From contig CALFOA010000224.1 in the NCBI GenBank assembly GCA_937919795.1, positions 1 through 8,188 of the forward strand: a stretch of DNA of 8,188 bases, in the 5' to 3' direction. The DNA comes from an uncultured Neisseria sp. GTDB lineage: Bacteria > Pseudomonadota > Gammaproteobacteria > Burkholderiales > Neisseriaceae. The position numbers were made by a program, and so were the translations under genes. The notes below the pieces were generated by a model that was not told the DNA's origin, ran no database searches, and saw only the letters and a list, made by a program, of their open reading frames with translations. Positions 5,958 to 8,188 of this stretch are shown piece after piece (positions within the stretch are counted from its first letter, which is position 1; each line of letters starts with the position of its first letter).

Positions 5958-8024
5958 CTATTCATCCAGATTCGCCAACAAATCTACCGTGCCTTTGCGC
6001 CATTGTCGGCAGTCCAGCTCTTCCATCAGTTGTTGGCAGGCCACATCGGCTTCCAGCAATTGCTGCGCTCTGGCCTTACCTTCTTCTTGTAACCGCTGGC
6101 GGCGCATGGTGGGCGTTTCCCAGCCGGCATCATCCTGCCAAGGCAGGTTTTGCAACTTCAAAGCGGGCAACACATAAGCATCGGCCAGCGCCTGGCGGAT
6201 TTTTTCGATATTGTCGCGGTTTTTCACCGTACCCGCCGCCTGTGGGCTGATGGATAATGTCAACTCGTTCTGTGTTTCATCAAAGCCCACCCAAGCGGTG
6301 TGCAGCGTCAGCATTTGTGCCGAACCCAATTGCGGCGCCAACTGCTTGCAAATTGCCGGCCAGTTTTCCTGATTTAAATCCGGTACGGCAGCAAATACCG
6401 CAGGCGCATCCTCGCTATCGCCGTCAAAAATATCCGGTATGGGCGGCGGCGCCAAATCTTCTTCACCCTCTTCGCCGCTATCTGGCTCTTCCGGCGGCAT
6501 CTCGGCAAATTCAACCACCGCTACTGATTCCGCCTCAGCCGCCAAACCTTCATCGCTGTATTCTTCCCACTGCGCCGATACCACGCCAATGTCTTCGGTA
6601 TGCGGCAGGTACTCGGCTTCGTCTGCTTGCGCCTGAACTTCGGTAACAGCTTCACCGCTTTCCGCAGCTTCTTCAACTGCCGTATGTTCAACCACAGCAT
6701 CCGCTTGCGGCACCAGCACCGTTTCCGTTTTAGGTTCTGATTCAGTTTCCCCTGCCGCTTCTTCCCACGGCGGCGTATCTTCCGGCTCGGCTACTGCCTG
6801 CTGCTCCGCCCGTGGCGGGCTGCTGACCTGAACTTCAGGCGGAGCGATCGGCTTTTTTGCCGGTTCACTGCGGGCGTGATGTACGGGATTATGCAACTGA
6901 GTGCCTTCGATTACGCCGTCCATCGGCTGGCCTTTGGCCGCCACCGGCGCGAAAGCCAGCATACGCAGCAAAGTCATCACAAAACCGGCGTATTCGTCCG
7001 GTGCCAGGCTCAAATCCTGACGGCCGCGCACTGCACATTGGTAATACAACTGAATCTGTTCGTCACCCAAATACTGGCTCAAACGCATCAAGGTGTCGTG
7101 TTCGGGATCGTCTTGCGCTACTGCCGTCGGCACCGCGCGATACAGCGCCAGTTTTTGCAGCAACAGCGCCAGCTCGCTCAAGGCATTGTCAAAACCTACT
7201 GCCCGCGCCGCCATATCCTGCGCGGTGGCCATCAGCGCTTCACCGTCTTGGTTCACAATGCCTTGCAGCAATTCATAAAGATAATGCTTATCGACCGCGC
7301 CGATCATGTGGCGAACGTCCTGCTCGCTAACATTGCCCGAACCCATCGCAATCGCCTGATCGAGCAAGCTCAAGGCGTCGCGCATCGAACCCATCGCAGC
7401 GCGGCCAAGTAATTGCAGCGCCGGTGTTTCATAAGGTACCTGCTCGGCATCCAACACATAAGCCAGATAGTCGGCCACCTGCTGCGCGGTCATATTGCGC
7501 AACACAAATTGCAGGCAACGGCTCAACACGGTTACCGGCACTTTATGCGGGTCGGTAGTCGCCAAAATAAATTTCACATGCTCGGGCGGCTCTTCCAGTG
7601 TTTTCAGCATGGCGTTGAAAGCCGACTTGGAGAGCATGTGCACCTCATCGATGATATAGACTTTGTACTTACCGGCCGTCGGCGCGTATTGGGCGTTTTC
7701 CAGTACCTCGCGGATATTATCGATACCGGTATTGGAGGCGGCATCGATTTCCAGCAAATCAACAAAGCGACCGCTGTCGATCTCGCGGCAACTGCGGCAC
7801 TCGCCGCAAGGCTCGCCGTTGTGCGGGTTTTCACAGTTCAGGCTTTTGGCCAGAATCCGCGCGATGGTGGTTTTGCCAACCCCGCGGGTGCCGGTTAACA
7901 GATAAGCATGGTGCAGGCGGCCTTTATCGAGCGCGTTTTTCAGCGCTTTGACCACATGTTCCTGACCAACCAGATCGGCAAAGGTTTTCGGCCGCCATTT
8001 ACGGGCGAGTACTTGATAAGTCAT
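5958..8024 (-). CDS. dnaX: DNA polymerase III subunit tau (full-length dnaX product)
   Basis: A 688-residue clamp-loader ATPase that organises the replisome: it loads the beta clamp, dimerises the core polymerase and, as tau, contacts DnaB. The N-terminus MTYQVLARKWRPKTFADLVGQ is diagnostic in its first 20 residues. Domains in order: AAA+ module with Walker A GTRGVGKT (45-52), a zinc site of Cys64, Cys73, Cys76 and Cys79, Walker B IIDEVH (124-129), sensor 1 ATTDPHK (155-161), the SRC arginine-finger motif (168-170) and sensor 2 GSMRDAL (212-218). A helical collar domain III follows to about 360, then a long linker (about 365-545) and a C-terminal tau domain (about 546-688) with ENWPAICKQLAPQLGSAQML. 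The linker is strongly acidic. A frameshift site at codons 389-391 predicts the shorter gamma product. The Shine-Dalgarno is weak (GAAGA). Confidence 0.96.
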   Translation of the reverse strand: MTYQVLARKWRPKTFADLVGQEHVVKALKNALDKGRLHHAYLLTGTRGVGKTTIARILAKSLNCENPHNGEPCGECRSCREIDSGRFVDLLEIDAASNTGIDNIREVLENAQYAPTAGKYKVYIIDEVHMLSKSAFNAMLKTLEEPPEHVKFILATTDPHKVPVTVLSRCLQFVLRNMTAQQVADYLAYVLDAEQVPYETPALQLLGRAAMGSMRDALSLLDQAIAMGSGNVSEQDVRHMIGAVDKHYLYELLQGIVNQDGEALMATAQDMAARAVGFDNALSELALLLQKLALYRAVPTAVAQDDPEHDTLMRLSQYLGDEQIQLYYQCAVRGRQDLSLAPDEYAGFVMTLLRMLAFAPVAAKGQPMDGVIEGTQLHNPVHHARSEPAKKPIAPPEVQVSSPPRAEQQAVAEPEDTPPWEEAAGETESEPKTETVLVPQADAVVEHTAVEEAAESGEAVTEVQAQADEAEYLPHTEDIGVVSAQWEEYSDEGLAAEAESVAVVEFAEMPPEEPDSGEEGEEDLAPPPIPDIFDGDSEDAPAVFAAVPDLNQENWPAICKQLAPQLGSAQMLTLHTAWVGFDETQNELTLSISPQAAGTVKNRDNIEKIRQALADAYVLPALKLQNLPWQDDAGWETPTMRRQRLQEEGKARAQQLLEADVACQQLMEELDCRQWRKGTVDLLANLDE
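6803..6858 (-). promoter_or_regulatory. Programmed -1 ribosomal frameshift signal in dnaX
   Basis: On the minus strand the slippery heptamer A AAA AAG occupies 6858-6852, split in the zero frame as GCA AAA AAG. After a 6-nt spacer (CCGATC) comes GCTCCGCC (6845-6838), which pairs perfectly with GGCGGAGC (6810-6803). An alternative is a three-way junction: outer stem GCTCC/GGAGC, plus hairpins CCTGA-AGT-TCAGG (6839-6827) and GCCCG-CCA-CGGGC (6820-6808). The -1 stop TGA at 6837-6835 is within the structure. The E. coli upstream Shine-Dalgarno stimulator is weak or absent; only AGTGA is seen 6 nt before the heptamer. Confidence 0.75.
6835..8024 (-). CDS. dnaX: Predicted DNA polymerase III gamma (dnaX -1 frameshift product)
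   Basis: Inferred alternative product of dnaX. Translation runs in frame to Lys391 (codon AAG at 6854-6852), slips back one base on A-AAA-AAG, then reads five codons, GCC GAT CGC TCC GCC (Ala-Asp-Arg-Ser-Ala), and stops at TGA, 6837-6835. The product is 396 residues and keeps the ATPase and collar domains I-III while lacking the linker and the polymerase/DnaB-binding tau domain. This is the E. coli gamma design (431 residues there). The sequence shows slippery heptamer, phase and stop directly; that the shift occurs is inference. Confidence 0.72.
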
Positions 8025-8054
8025 AAGTTTTCTTCACAATCATATCGACAGCGC

Positions 8055-8092
8055 GCCGGTAGCAAAATGCCTGTCTGAAAAACATTACCGGC
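8055..8092. repeat. Seven-bp inverted repeat enclosing a DUS upstream of dnaX
   Basis: GCCGGTA (8055-8061) and TACCGGC (8086-8092) are perfect inverted repeats 24 nt apart, with an exact DUS between them. No T-run follows on either strand, so this is not a standard terminator. It lies in the dnaX 5' leader region and could fold in the mRNA if transcription starts further right. Confidence 0.45.
8068..8079 (+). repeat. DNA uptake sequence upstream of dnaX
   Basis: An exact plus-strand TGCCTGTCTGAA, 43 bp outside the dnaX start codon and enclosed by a 7-bp inverted repeat. Confidence 0.85.
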
Positions 8093-8097
8093 AACAC

Positions 8098-8120
8098 AAC
8101 GATGGTATTTTAACATCGTT
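8098..8120 (-). promoter_or_regulatory. Dyad with possible dnaX -10 box (tentative)
   Basis: AACGATG (8098-8104) and CATCGTT (8114-8120) form a perfect 7-bp dyad around the AT-rich centre GTATTTTAA. On the minus strand the centre contains TAAAAT (8112-8107), five of six to a -10 box, 82 bp before the dnaX ATG. No good -35 is seen at normal spacing. It may be a promoter/operator of dnaX or only a weak hairpin. Confidence 0.25.
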
Positions 8121-8139
8121 TTGATTCAGCCGAAAAAGC

Positions 8140-8175
8140 AAAACAGGCTTCAGCGAACTGCTTCAGCCTGTTTTT
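8140..8175. terminator. Intrinsic terminator hairpin at the right edge
   Basis: AAAACAGGCT (8140-8149) pairs with AGCCTGTTTT (8165-8174), with an inner CAG-CGAA-CTG extension, followed by TTTTT on the plus strand. Read on the minus strand the hairpin is followed by TTTTGCTTTTT, so it can terminate in either direction. No plus-strand gene ends just before it, so it most likely terminates a leftward gene beyond the window and insulates dnaX. Confidence 0.75.
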
Positions 8176-8188
8176 CATCTTACCGAAG

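Noticed and set aside
6852..6858. Transcriptional slippage as the route to gamma, as in Thermus
   Set aside because: The run is only six A residues on the coding strand, shorter than the nine seen in Thermus dnaX; ribosomal slippage on A-AAA-AAG with a downstream structure is the simpler reading.
5909..7905. Many plus-strand open frames of 60-180 codons opposite dnaX
   Set aside because: They lie wholly antisense to a 688-codon gene with clear homology, have low-complexity His/Arg/Ser-rich translations and no ribosome binding sites; they result from dnaX codon bias.
1..8188. CRISPR array, insertion sequence, Correia element, prophage or toxin-antitoxin genes
   Set aside because: No spaced direct repeats, transposase motifs, Correia-type termini or such small gene pairs are visible; all coding space is taken by recognised housekeeping and pilus genes.

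Overview
This window reads as ordinary chromosomal DNA of a member of the Neisseriaceae. The gene order dnaB followed by the minor-pilin cluster pilH-pilI-pilJ-pilK-pilX/L is the arrangement known from Neisseria gonorrhoeae and N. meningitidis. The intergenic regions carry a repeated 12-mer, TGCCTGTCTGAA, in both orientations: six exact copies and one 11/12 copy. It differs from the gonococcal/meningococcal DNA uptake sequence (ATGCCGTCTGAA). From memory it matches the 'TG-wadDUS' dialect described for N. wadsworthii and N. shayeganii, so one of these or a close relative is the best guess. I see no insertion sequence, prophage, CRISPR array, tRNA or rRNA.

Layout, left to right. The 3' end of dnaB (replicative helicase) runs off the left edge. 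After a 211-bp gap comes a five-gene, same-strand cluster of type IV prepilin-like proteins: pilH 802-1467, pilI 1540-2172, pilJ 2180-3277, pilK 3250-3834 and pilX-like 3849-4328. It is closed by a 16-bp hairpin built from two inverted DUS copies. A promoter with a perfect TATAAT lies just downstream, then prmB (ribosomal protein L3 glutamine methyltransferase). prmB faces the leftward dnaX-ybaB pair, and a 13-bp-stem bidirectional terminator sits between the convergent transcripts. dnaX (DNA polymerase III tau/gamma) and ybaB (nucleoid-associated protein) are in the order seen in many proteobacteria. A further terminator hairpin at the right edge separates dnaX from whatever lies beyond.

How the genes work together. 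PilH, PilI, PilJ and PilK are expected to form the priming tip complex for type IV pilus assembly, and PilX a minor subunit of the fibre. The same machine drives DNA uptake, and the DUS copies scattered here are the sequence tags that machinery prefers. dnaB and dnaX belong to the replisome, and the tau product of dnaX contacts DnaB in the E. coli model.

The most interesting signal is inside dnaX. An A-AAA-AAG slippery heptamer sits in the correct phase, with a -1 frame stop 15 bases on and a GC-rich pairable structure starting 6 nt downstream. This predicts a programmed -1 frameshift that makes a 396-residue gamma from the 688-codon tau gene, as in E. coli. I found no wholly new system. The remaining observations concern the DUS copies, their reuse as terminator, promoter and coding sequence, and unusual features of individual proteins.
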